NCBI RefSeq assembly: GCF_003259845.1
Contig: NZ_QLMJ01000023.1
Location: 124,001 to 188,000 of the forward strand
DNA length: 64,000 nucleotides
From: Actinoplanes lutulentus
GTDB lineage: Bacteria; Actinomycetota; Actinomycetes; Mycobacteriales; Micromonosporaceae
Direction of reading: 5' to 3'
Part shown: piece by piece, positions 42,867 to 50,839 of the stretch
How the letters are laid out: each line of letters begins with the position of its first letter
Numbering within the stretch: the first letter of the stretch is position 1
The notes under the pieces: model-generated
Database searches by the model: none
What the model was told of the DNA's origin: nothing
What the model saw: only the letters and a program-made list of their open reading frames with translations
Position numbers and translations under genes: made by a program

Positions 42867-43463
42867 TCAGGAAGCCCGCATGTGCAGCGCCTGCCGGTTC
42901 AAGATGACAATGCGCTGCCGCGCGGTGGCCACCGCGCCAATGGCCCGGAGCCTGCGGAATGCCTTGGCCACCGCCTCCCTTGACGCGCCAGTGGCACCGG
43001 CGATCTCCTCCTGGGACAGCGGAAGCGCAATTGATACCGAACCGTCAGCCGCTGTCTCGCCGTGCGTTCGGGCCAGCTCAGCGAGGAGCATGCTCACGCG
43101 TTCGAGAACGTCGGAACCGGTGAATTCCAGTCGTCGCCGATCAGATTCTCGCAACCTCGCGATGACCGCGCCCAGGACGGCGAGCATGGCGTCCGGATGG
43201 TCGAGCAGGCAGCGCTGGAACGTGGAGGCCGGGATTAGCCGGACCTGGACCAGGTTGAGCGCCCACACGCTCGCGGCCCTCGGGCTGCCGTAGATCGCCC
43301 CCAGTTCGCCGACAATCTCTCCCATGCCGCGAAGACCCAGCAGAGCCTCTCGGCCGTTCGCGGTAGCAGCAGTGATCTTGACAACGCCGCGGAGGACGAT
43401 GGCGATGCGATCCGACGGGTCACCCTCGCCGAAGATCTTGCCGCGAGGCCGGTAACTCACCAC
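42867..43463 (-). CDS. Crp/Fnr-family cyclic-nucleotide-type regulator
   Basis: At least 198 residues from GTG 43463. The cNMP-binding beta-roll is clear (YRPRGKIFGEGDPSDRIAI, in part) and the phosphate-binding cassette is conserved in GEIVGELGAIYGSPRAASVW, with Glu and Arg at the ligand positions. A dimerisation helix leads to a C-terminal winged helix (LSQEEIAGATGASREAVAKAF). The family normally has 15-20 more N-terminal residues, and matching sequence (SLLPTELRSRVSELLPGG) does continue in frame to about 43526, but no ATG, GTG or TTG is found there before a stop; a CTG at 43529 is the only near-start. It lies 91 bp upstream of the cyclase-fold gene on the same strand. Confidence 0.85.
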   Translation of the reverse strand: MVSYRPRGKIFGEGDPSDRIAIVLRGVVKITAATANGREALLGLRGMGEIVGELGAIYGSPRAASVWALNLVQVRLIPASTFQRCLLDHPDAMLAVLGAVIARLRESDRRRLEFTGSDVLERVSMLLAELARTHGETAADGSVSIALPLSQEEIAGATGASREAVAKAFRRLRAIGAVATARQRIVILNRQALHMRAS

Positions 43464-43617
43464 ACGGCCGCCCGGCAGCAGCTCAGATACTCGCGACCGT
43501 AATTCGGTAGGCAGCAGGGACGGTGTCAGACCGATGGTGGATCACCCCACGGAGTCGAACCGGCGTGCCACCATTGTCACCGAAAGACATCGATAGGTCA
43601 CGTTGCGCCGAAACACG

Positions 43618-43651
43618 ACAGCGCCGACCGGCCAAAGCCGGTCGGCGCTGT
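43618..43651 (-). terminator. Terminator of the monosaccharide importer operon
   Basis: A perfect 15-bp stem, ACAGCGCCGACCGGC and its complement, around loop CAAA, lies 36 bp after the permease stop on the minus strand. The following minus-strand sequence CGTGTTTCGG has only a short T-run. The strength of the stem supports termination. Confidence 0.82.
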
Positions 43652-43687
43652 GCAGAAGCCGCAAGCGAACCAAACGCTACCGACGAG

Positions 43688-44917
43688 CTACTTCGAGCGG
43701 CGCTTGTTCATGATGTCGAAAGCGACCGCCGCGATCAGCACCAGACCCTTGAAAGCCTGCTGCCACGCAGCGTCCACCGCCATGATCGACAGCCCGATGT
43801 TCAGCACGCCCATGATCAGCGCGCCGATGATCGCGCCGGTCACCTTGCCGACGCCACCGTTGACCGCCGTACCGCCGATGAACGCCGCCGCGATCGCGTC
43901 GAGCTCGAAGTTGGTGCCGGCCGCCGCGACGGCCGAGCCCGCCCGGGACGTCGTGATGACAGCGGCGACACCCGCGAGCATGCCCATGTTCACGAAGAGC
44001 ATGAAGTTGACCCGCTTGGTCTTCACACCGCTGAGCATCGCGGCGGGCAGGTTGCCGCCCATCGCGTACACGTGGCGGCCGAAGACCGTGTTGTTCATGA
44101 CGAACGTGTAGATGAGCACCAGGGCGCCGACGATGATCAGCACGATCGGGGTACCGCCGGCGCTGGAGGCCAGCAGGTAGGTGATGTAACCGACCACGAT
44201 GATCGAGACGACGAGCTTGCCGATGAACGCGGCGAACGGCTCGGCGCGCAGGTCGTTCTTGACCAGTTCCCGGCGGGTGCGGATCTGGCTGATCACGATG
44301 CCGGCGGCCGCGAGGACGCCGATCAGCACGGTGAGGCCGTCGAGGTTGCCCAGGTACCCGAGGGCGGCCGGCAGCGAACCGTTGCTGATGTCGTTGAAGC
44401 CGCTCGGCAGGCCGGCGACCGTGGTGCCGACCAGGACGATCGCCAGACCACGGAAGATCAGCATGCCGCCGAGGGTCACGATGAACGCGGGGATGCCGAC
44501 GTACGCGACCCAGAAGCCCTGCCAGGCGCCGACCACACCGCCGAGCACGACGGCGAGGACGACCGCGAGCAGCCACGGAATGTCATGATCCGTGATCATC
44601 AGCGCGGTGACGCCGCCGACGAAGGCGACCACCGAACCGACCGACAGGTCGATGTGACCCGCCACGATGATCATCACCATGCCGATGGTGAGGATGAAGA
44701 CGTACGCGTTCTGCTGGATCAGCGAAGCGACGTTGTTCGGCAGCAGCAGCTTGCCGTCGGTGAAGATCTGGAACAGCACCACGATGACGACGAGCGCGCC
44801 GATCATGCTGTACTGCCGCAGGTTCTGGCCGAGGTAGCTCTTCAGGGACCCGCCGTCGTTCTTCTTGCTGGGGTCCGGCGCTGCCGACGGCTGCGCCAGA
44901 GTGGTGGAAGCGCTCAC
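43688..44917 (-). CDS. Multiple-monosaccharide ABC importer permease (MmsB/GguB-type)
   Basis: 409 residues with ten or more membrane helices after a polar N-terminus. The CUT2 hallmark AGHIDLSVGSVVAFVGG is present, with AFIVTLGGMLIFRGLA and NNTVFGRHVYAMGGNLPAAMLSG, the conserved coupling region. A cytoplasmic loop before the last helices (RTRRELVKNDLRAEP) is typical of the XylH/GguB branch. The GTG start overlaps the ATPase stop (GTGA). With the ATPase and binding protein it imports pentoses or related monosaccharides such as xylose, arabinose or galactose; exact sugar not readable. Confidence 0.92.
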   Translation of the reverse strand: MSASTTLAQPSAAPDPSKKNDGGSLKSYLGQNLRQYSMIGALVVIVVLFQIFTDGKLLLPNNVASLIQQNAYVFILTIGMVMIIVAGHIDLSVGSVVAFVGGVTALMITDHDIPWLLAVVLAVVLGGVVGAWQGFWVAYVGIPAFIVTLGGMLIFRGLAIVLVGTTVAGLPSGFNDISNGSLPAALGYLGNLDGLTVLIGVLAAAGIVISQIRTRRELVKNDLRAEPFAAFIGKLVVSIIVVGYITYLLASSAGGTPIVLIIVGALVLIYTFVMNNTVFGRHVYAMGGNLPAAMLSGVKTKRVNFMLFVNMGMLAGVAAVITTSRAGSAVAAAGTNFELDAIAAAFIGGTAVNGGVGKVTGAIIGALIMGVLNIGLSIMAVDAAWQQAFKGLVLIAAVAFDIMNKRRSK

Positions 44918-46467
44918 CGCGTTGCTCCGCTCTTCTCCTGGGTCATGAAACGCATGAGGCTCTCCTGGTTGGCCTCCGCGCGGGGGATCTGTCCGGTGAC
45001 GCGACCCTGGCTCATCGCGTAGATCCGGTCACAGATGCCGAGCAGTTCGGGCAGCTCGGAAGAGATCACGATGACTGCCTTGCCGGCGTCGGCGAGCTTG
45101 TTGATGATCTCGTAGATCTCGTACTTGGCGCCGACGTCGATACCTCGGGTCGGCTCGTCGAGGATCAGCACCTCGGGCTCGGTGAAGAGCCACTTGCTGA
45201 GCACGACCTTCTGCTGGTTACCGCCGGACAGCTTGCCCACGATGGCGTCGACGCTGCCCGCCTTGGTCTTCATGTCCTTACGGAACCGCTCGGCCCAGGT
45301 GATCTCCTCGGAGGCGTTGACCACGCCCAGCTTGGAGATCCGCTTGAGGTTGGCCGAGGTGGTGTTGCGCTTGATGTCCTCGATCAGGTTCAGGCCGAAG
45401 TGCTTGCGGTCCTCGGTCGCGTACGCGAGACCGTGCTGAATAGCCGCGTCGACAGTCTTGAGCGAGACTTCCTTGCCGTGCAGGAAGACCTTGCCGGAGA
45501 TGTTCGTGCCGTAGCTGCGGCCGAAAACGCTCATCGCGAGCTCGGTCCGGCCGGCGCCCATCAGTCCGGCGATGCCGACGATCTCGCCGCCGCGCACGTT
45601 GATGCTGGCGTGGTCGACAACGACCCGGGAGGAGTCGTTCGGGTGGTGCACGGTCCAGTCCTCGATCCGCAGCACCTCCTCGCCGATCTTCGGCGTGTGG
45701 TCCGGGTACCGGTGGGCCAGGTCGCGGCCGACCATGCCCCGGATGATGCGGTCCTCGGTGATCGGCTCGGCGCCGTGCATGTCGAGGGTCTCGATGCTCT
45801 GACCGTCACGAATGATCGTGGTGTTGTCGGAGATCGCCGCGATCTCGTTCAGCTTGTGCGAGATGATGATGGACGTGATGCCCTGATCCCGCAGGTGCCG
45901 CAGCAGGTCCAGCAGGTGCGCGCTGTCCTCGTCGTTGAGAGCCGCCGTGGGCTCGTCGAGGATGAGCAGCTTGACCTTCTTGGAGAGCGCCTTGGCGATC
46001 TCCACGAGCTGCTGCTTGCCGACACCGATGTCCATGATCTTGGTGTCCGGGGCCTCGCTGAGGCCTACCCGGGCGAGCAGTTCGGACGCCTGCCGGTTGG
46101 TCTGCGCCCAGTTGATGACGCCGCCCTTGGCCCGCTCGTTGCCGAGGAAGATGTTCTCGGCGATCGAGAGGTACGGGCTCAGCGCCAGTTCCTGGTGGAT
46201 GATGACGATGCCGAGCTCTTCGGAGTCACGGACCGTCTTGAAACGGCTGACCTCGCCCTCGAAGACGATGTCGCCGTCGTAGGTGCCGTACGGGTAGACA
46301 CCGCTGAGCACCTTCATCAGGGTCGACTTACCCGCGCCGTTCTCGCCACAAATGGCGTGGACCTCCCCGCGGCTCACGCTCAGCGTGACGTCCGAGAGCG
46401 CCTTGACGCCCGGGAAGGTCTTGGTGATACCCCGCATTTCCAAAATCGGGGTGTTGTCGTTGGCCAT
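44914..46467 (-). CDS. Multiple-monosaccharide ABC importer ATP-binding protein (MmsA/GguA-type)
   Basis: 517 residues from ATG 46467, chosen because the family N-terminus (ILEMRGITKTFPGVKALSDV) begins just after it. It is a double-domain sugar ATPase. The first domain has Walker A GENGAGKST, signature VGKQQLVEIAKAL and Walker B LLILDEPTAAL. The second domain lacks a full Walker A, as usual (GLMGAGRTE), but keeps LSGGNQQKVVLSKWL and LILDEPTRGIDVG. The EDRKHFGL element is characteristic of CUT2 ATPases. It energises the permease encoded downstream, to which it is coupled by 4-bp overlap. Confidence 0.95.
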   Translation of the reverse strand: MANDNTPILEMRGITKTFPGVKALSDVTLSVSRGEVHAICGENGAGKSTLMKVLSGVYPYGTYDGDIVFEGEVSRFKTVRDSEELGIVIIHQELALSPYLSIAENIFLGNERAKGGVINWAQTNRQASELLARVGLSEAPDTKIMDIGVGKQQLVEIAKALSKKVKLLILDEPTAALNDEDSAHLLDLLRHLRDQGITSIIISHKLNEIAAISDNTTIIRDGQSIETLDMHGAEPITEDRIIRGMVGRDLAHRYPDHTPKIGEEVLRIEDWTVHHPNDSSRVVVDHASINVRGGEIVGIAGLMGAGRTELAMSVFGRSYGTNISGKVFLHGKEVSLKTVDAAIQHGLAYATEDRKHFGLNLIEDIKRNTTSANLKRISKLGVVNASEEITWAERFRKDMKTKAGSVDAIVGKLSGGNQQKVVLSKWLFTEPEVLILDEPTRGIDVGAKYEIYEIINKLADAGKAVIVISSELPELLGICDRIYAMSQGRVTGQIPRAEANQESLMRFMTQEKSGATR

Positions 46468-46522
46468 CACAACTCGCTTGCTGTAGGGGGTCGGACCGGG
46501 GCCTTGGCCGGCCGGATCTTCC

Positions 46523-46570
46523 AAGATCAAAACGCAAGATCAAAACGCAAGATCAAAACTGCGAGATCGA
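46523..46570. repeat. Short direct repeats between binding-protein and ATPase genes
   Basis: AAGATCAAAACGC occurs at 46523-46535 and 46536-46548, and a third copy begins at 46549 (AAGATCAAAACTGCG); two further GAGATCGAAGCTGCG-like units follow. The AT-rich units stand out in this GC-rich region. They lie in the 158-bp leader between the binding-protein stop and the ATPase start, flanked by GCCGGCCGG sequences. Confidence 0.8.
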
Positions 46571-46625
46571 AGCTGCGAGATCACAGAAAACCCAGCCGGC
46601 CGGTCCCAGCAAGAGCTGAGGGGCG

Positions 46626-47744
46626 TTACAGACCGAGCTTGTCGGCGGTGTAGAAGCCGGAGTCGACGAGCTTCGTCTTCACGTCGTCCTTGGTGACGAC
46701 GACCGGCGGGAGCAGGTACGACGGGACGACCTTGACACCGTTGTTGTAGGTCTCGGTGTCGTTCGTCTCGACGGTCTCGCCCTTGATGATCTGGTCGACC
46801 ATCTTGGAGACCTGCTCACCCAGGGTGCGGGTGTCCTTCCAGACCGTCATCGACTGCTTGTCGGCCAGGATGTTCTTGACGTTCGCCAGGTCGGCGTCCT
46901 GACCGGTGATGATCGGCCAGTCGGTGCCCGGCTTGTAGCCCTGCGACTCGAGCGACTGCTCGATGCCCAGCGCCAGCGAGTCGTTCGGGGAGAGAACGAC
47001 GTCGACCTTCTTGCCGCCGGTGTAGAACGAGTTCAGGCGGTTGTCCATCTCGGACTGGGCCTTCTGCGACGTCCAGCCGTCGATCGCGACGTTCTTCCAG
47101 TCGTCGTTCGACGCCAGCTTCTTGCCGGACGGGATGACCAGCTTCTTGCTGTCCACGTACGGCTTGAGGACGTCCCACGCGCCGGAGAAGAAGAACTTGG
47201 CGTTGTTGTCGTCCGACGAACCGGCGAAGGGCTCGAGGTTGAACGGGCCCTTGCCGTCGGCCAGGCCGAGCTTGTCGACGATGAACTCGCCCTGAAGCTT
47301 GCCGACCTGGTAGTTGTCGAAGGTCGCGTAGTAGTCGACGTTCGCGGTCGAGTTGATCAGGCGGTCGTACGCGATGACCTTGATCTTCTGCGCCGCGGCC
47401 TTCTCGAGGACCGGGCCGAGCGCGGTGCCGTCGATGGAGGCGACAACCAGAACCTTCGGGTTCAGGTTGATCATGTTCTGCAGCTGGGTGATCTGCTGGT
47501 CGACCTTGTTGTCGGCGTACTGGAGCGAGGTCTCGTAGCCGGCCTTCTTCAGCAGCGCGTCAAGGTTGGCGCCGTCGTTGTTCCAGCGCTCGAGGCTCTT
47601 GGTGGGCATCGCGATGCCGACCAGGTTGCTGGAGCTGCTCGAGCTGGAACTGTCGTCGCTATCGCGGCTGCTGCTGCAACCCGACGCCGCGGCCAGAGTC
47701 GCGGCCAGGGTGACCGCCGCGAGAACCCGGAAGTTCTTGGACAC
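46626..47744 (-). CDS. Monosaccharide-binding lipoprotein (ChvE/XylF-type)
   Basis: 372 residues from GTG 47744, with AAAGGAGACG before it. A lipoprotein signal ends in ASGC (Cys23), followed by a tract of eight serines. The mature chain is a CUT2 periplasmic binding protein fold: LVGIAMPTKSLERWNNDG, YETSLQYADNKVDQQITQLQNMI in part, VVASIDGTALGPVLEKA, and WPIITGQDADLANVKNIL, all typical of ChvE-like proteins for multiple monosaccharides. It is the first gene of the importer operon and lies divergent to the ROK regulator gene, 351 bp away. Confidence 0.93.
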   Translation of the reverse strand: MSKNFRVLAAVTLAATLAAASGCSSSRDSDDSSSSSSSSNLVGIAMPTKSLERWNNDGANLDALLKKAGYETSLQYADNKVDQQITQLQNMINLNPKVLVVASIDGTALGPVLEKAAAQKIKVIAYDRLINSTANVDYYATFDNYQVGKLQGEFIVDKLGLADGKGPFNLEPFAGSSDDNNAKFFFSGAWDVLKPYVDSKKLVIPSGKKLASNDDWKNVAIDGWTSQKAQSEMDNRLNSFYTGGKKVDVVLSPNDSLALGIEQSLESQGYKPGTDWPIITGQDADLANVKNILADKQSMTVWKDTRTLGEQVSKMVDQIIKGETVETNDTETYNNGVKVVPSYLLPPVVVTKDDVKTKLVDSGFYTADKLGL

Positions 47745-47822
47745 CTCGACGTCTCCTTTCCCTATCGGGCCCGCAGCTCTGCGGGCCGACTTCAAGACCG
47801 GCAACCGATAGCTGCCGGAGTC

Positions 47823-48029
47823 TATTTGTTGGTTCACACAACATACGCCTCAGCGAACGTCGTGCACGTGGTGATCCGTAACGGCTCCGTAACACTGCCT
47901 GTGAGCGCCGCCTCAAATCTAGACCCGTGATCAAGGTACTGAACTGGATAAATACCTGGGGCTCTGCACAGCCCGACAGCACGGCCCGTGACGAGGTGCG
48001 GGCCATAGTATTTGTTGTCGACTCCGACT
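47823..48029. promoter_or_regulatory. Divergent control region of importer and ROK gene with two TATTTGTTG boxes
   Basis: TATTTGTTG occurs twice in the same orientation, at 47823-47831 and 48009-48017. The first is part of the palindrome TGTTGGTTCACACAACA (47827-47843). The second is followed by TCGACTCCGAC, a GTCG/CGAC inverted repeat with TAA after it. These are likely operators of the ROK protein, one near each gene start. The rest of the intergenic stretch shows nothing I recognise. Confidence 0.6.
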
Positions 48030-48095
48030 AATGCGCCGAGGGGTGTCCACGCACGGACCGCTATCGTGACGACACGAAGCGCGAGAGGAGCTGCG

Positions 48096-49388
48096 ATGCC
48101 AGCCGCGGCCAACGGGCACCAGGCAACCGCGACCAACGGGCACCAGGCAACCGCGACAAAAGCCGCGCAGGCCACGACGACCAAGGTCGTCAAGCGCGGC
48201 GTCAACCCCCGGGCCGCCCACCTCGCCCTCGCCCTGCGCAACGTCGCCGAGAACGACGGCGAGATCTCCCGCGCCGGCATCTCCACAGCGACCGGCCTGA
48301 ACCGCTCGACCGCCTGCTCGCTCATCGAGGAGCTGATGGCCGGCGGCCTCGTCCGGGAAGTCAAGGAGGCCCGGAAGAACACCAGGGCCGGCCGCCCCGG
48401 AACCGCCCTCGGCCTGCGCTCCGACGGCCCGGCCGGTCTCGGCATCGACGTCAACGTCGACTACACCGCGGTCTGCGTCGTCGACCTCACCGGCGCGGTC
48501 CGCTACAAGCACGTGGTCGCCGAGGACCAGCGCGGACAGAACACCCGCGAGGTGCTCGACCGGATCGCCCGGCTCGCCCGCGGCGCGCAGAACGCCGCCG
48601 AGTCCTTCGGGCTCACCCTCTGCGGCAGCGCGGTCGCGGTCCCCGGCATCGTCGATCGTCGCGGCGCCACCGTGACCCTCGCGCCGAACCTCGGCTGGCA
48701 CGACCTCGACGTGGCCGAGGTCCTCCCGGCCGACGTGCACGGCGAGCGCGCCACGCTCGACAACGAGGCGAACTTCGCGGCGCTCTCCGAGGAGGACCTG
48801 CTCCGCTCGGGCGCCAGCTATCTGTACGTCAGTGGCCAGATCGGCGTCGGCGCCGGCATCGTGCTCGACGGCACGCTGTACCGCGGATCGCACGGCTGGA
48901 GCGGCGAGATCGGCCACCTCACGATCGACCGCGACGGCCCCGAATGTCCGTGCGGCCGGCGTGGCTGCCTCGAACGTTACGCCGGGCACGAAGCCATCCT
49001 GCGAGCCACCAACATCATGACCGGCGCCGGCACCACGCTGGGCGTCAGCCCGACCGCCGACCTCATCGCCGATCGCGCCCGCGCCGGCGACGCACCCACC
49101 CTCGCCGCGCTCGCGACCGCCGGGCGCACGCTCGGTTTCGCGCTCGCCGGCTGCCTCAACCTGCTCGACGTCGGCACGATCGTCCTCGGCGGCATCTACC
49201 GCGACCTCGCCCCGTGGATCGGGCCCGAGGTCGAGCGCGAAATCCAGGCTCAATTCGTCGGCGCACGCTGGGCGCGCCCCGAGGTCCGCCCCGCGGTCTA
49301 CGGCGCCGAGGCGCCCGCGCTCGGTGCGGCACGCTCGGTCGTCCGCGACGTCATCAACGACCCGATCCGCTGGCTTGTCCGAAACTGA
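48096..49388 (+). CDS. ROK-family transcriptional regulator
   Basis: 430 residues from ATG 48096 with GAGGAG before it. An N-terminal low-complexity stretch of about 35 residues (NGHQATATNGHQATAT) precedes the winged helix-turn-helix (ISRAGISTATGLNRSTACSLIEEL in part). The ROK ATPase-like sugar-sensing domain follows: GIDVNVDYTAVCVVDLTG, DNEANFAALSEE, GQIGVGAGIVLDG, and the zinc motif CPCGRRGCLERYAG (CxCGxxGCxE). GHLTIDRDG carries the zinc histidine. It faces the monosaccharide importer operon and probably represses it until a pentose or hexose binds. Confidence 0.93.
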   Translation: MPAAANGHQATATNGHQATATKAAQATTTKVVKRGVNPRAAHLALALRNVAENDGEISRAGISTATGLNRSTACSLIEELMAGGLVREVKEARKNTRAGRPGTALGLRSDGPAGLGIDVNVDYTAVCVVDLTGAVRYKHVVAEDQRGQNTREVLDRIARLARGAQNAAESFGLTLCGSAVAVPGIVDRRGATVTLAPNLGWHDLDVAEVLPADVHGERATLDNEANFAALSEEDLLRSGASYLYVSGQIGVGAGIVLDGTLYRGSHGWSGEIGHLTIDRDGPECPCGRRGCLERYAGHEAILRATNIMTGAGTTLGVSPTADLIADRARAGDAPTLAALATAGRTLGFALAGCLNLLDVGTIVLGGIYRDLAPWIGPEVEREIQAQFVGARWARPEVRPAVYGAEAPALGAARSVVRDVINDPIRWLVRN

Positions 49389-49405
49389 TCCCAGCGCACA
49401 GTGAT

Positions 49406-49431
49406 GTCCCGGCCCACCTGGGGGCCGGGAC
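49406..49431 (+). terminator. Hairpin after the ROK gene
   Basis: GTCCCGGCCC and GGGCCGGGAC form a perfect 10-bp stem with a 6-base loop, 17 bp after the ROK stop. No T-run follows. It is the likely transcription end of the ROK gene. The remaining 137 bp to the next gene contain a second imperfect CCGGC/GCCGG stem near 49503-49530 and nothing else recognised. Confidence 0.65.
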
Positions 49432-49568
49432 GTCCGCATCGCCGAGAGAACCGTCACAGATGGCTTATCGGCAACTAACCGGCAAATCACAGCATTTAGA
49501 CCCGGCGCTTCGCCGCCGGCTCCCTGCCGGGTCCTTCTCCATTGCGTGGGTACGCACGAAGAACCCGA

Positions 49569-49991
49569 TTATCGATGCATAGTCGCCCCTTGGAGAACCT
49601 TGTCAACGGCCACCCGCGGCCCGTGGACAGCCAGCCCGACAAGATCCAGTTCCCCGGTCGAGACCGCGCGCACGGCGGCCCGGTTGTCCGCGTCGTTCCC
49701 GGTCGCGAAGAGATCAGCCGTGAAGATCGACAGCTGCACGTCCCGGGCCAGCGCCCGCCCGTGCGCGGCGGTCAGCGTCTCCTTGCCGCCCTCGAACACC
49801 AGCACCGGCTGCCGGAACATCGGCAGGTAACTCACGTCCCCGCCGTCGACATACGGCTCACCGATCACCTCGGGGACGGCCGAGCCGAGCCCGCTGACGA
49901 GGAACGCGGTCACGTTGAGCCGTTGCCAGACCGCCAGGTCGTCGCGGAGCAGCACAGCGATCTTGGTAGCGAAACGCAGCGGAGTGTTCAT
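49569..49991 (-). CDS. DUF2000 family protein
   Basis: 140 residues. The opening KIAVLLRDDLAVWQRLNVTAFLVSGL, read in two parts, and the later ATGNDADNRAAVRAV and LDLVGLAVHGPRVAVDKVL fit the DUF2000 family, whose structures resemble peptidyl-tRNA hydrolase II. No biochemical role is established. The gene is divergent from an AraC-family regulator 35-50 bp away, an arrangement seen in other actinobacteria, so the regulator probably controls it. Confidence 0.85.
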   Translation of the reverse strand: MNTPLRFATKIAVLLRDDLAVWQRLNVTAFLVSGLGSAVPEVIGEPYVDGGDVSYLPMFRQPVLVFEGGKETLTAAHGRALARDVQLSIFTADLFATGNDADNRAAVRAVSTGELDLVGLAVHGPRVAVDKVLQGATMHR

Positions 49992-50026
49992 GCCCGGAAT
50001 CGTCGTCCGGCCGTACCCACCAGGTC

Positions 50027-50839
50027 TTGTACGATTTTGACGTGCCCGCTGCCTCAGGATTTCCCGGGCCGCAGATCGACGCCTGGCGGCCGCCGCTGGA
50101 CGGTGTCGTCGAGGTGCTGCACGCCCGTTTCGGCGAGCACGGCTATCCGATGCACGCCCACGACGCCTGGACGGTGCTGCTCGTCGACGACGGCGCGGTC
50201 CGCTACGACCTGGACCGCCACGAGCGCGGAGCGTACGGCGACCTGGTCACCCTGCTGCCGCCGAAGGTCCCGCACAACGGCACCGCGGCCGGCCCGCGCG
50301 GTTTTCGCAAACGGGTCCTGTACCTGGAGCCGCACCTGCTCCCCCAACGCCTGATCGGCGCCTCGGTGGACACTCCGGCGATCACCGACCGGACGCTGCA
50401 TCGGCTGGTCTCATCGGTGCACCGCGTTCTGCGTACCCAAGAAGAGGCCGCGGCAGAGGCGCTGCTGGCCGTGGCGCTGGAGAGGCTGCGCACGCACCTG
50501 GGCGATCCCGCGGCACCGAGCGCGCCCACCCGCGACGCCGCGCATGGCCTGCGCGACCTGCTCGAAGAGCACATCGTCGAGGGCCTGCCGCTGAGCGCGG
50601 CCTCGGCCCAGCTGCACTTCGACCCGGCCCACCTGGTCCGCTCGTTCCGGCGCGAGTTCGGCATGAGCCCACACCAGTACCTGATCTCCCGCCGCGTCGA
50701 CCTGGCCCGCCGCATGATCGTCGCCGGCCACCCCCTGCGGGCGGCGGCGACGGACGCCGGCTTCTACGACCAGCCCCACCTGACCCGCCACTTCAAACGC
50801 ATCCTGGGCGTCCCCCCAAGCCACTTCACCCACCCCTGA
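50027..50839 (+). CDS. AraC-family transcriptional regulator
   Basis: Up to 270 residues. The frame opens with TTG at 50027; GTG at 50042 gives a protein starting VPAASGFPG and is about equally likely, as neither has a good ribosome-binding site. The N-terminal cupin-like domain has HGYPMHAHDAWTVLLVDDG and VTLLPPKVPHNG. The C-terminal pair of helix-turn-helices is clear: GLPLSAASAQLHFDPAHLVRSFRREFG in part and AAATDAGFYDQPHLTRHFKR. It diverges from the DUF2000 gene and likely regulates that gene and itself. Confidence 0.9.
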   Translation: MYDFDVPAASGFPGPQIDAWRPPLDGVVEVLHARFGEHGYPMHAHDAWTVLLVDDGAVRYDLDRHERGAYGDLVTLLPPKVPHNGTAAGPRGFRKRVLYLEPHLLPQRLIGASVDTPAITDRTLHRLVSSVHRVLRTQEEAAAEALLAVALERLRTHLGDPAAPSAPTRDAAHGLRDLLEEHIVEGLPLSAASAQLHFDPAHLVRSFRREFGMSPHQYLISRRVDLARRMIVAGHPLRAAATDAGFYDQPHLTRHFKRILGVPPSHFTHP

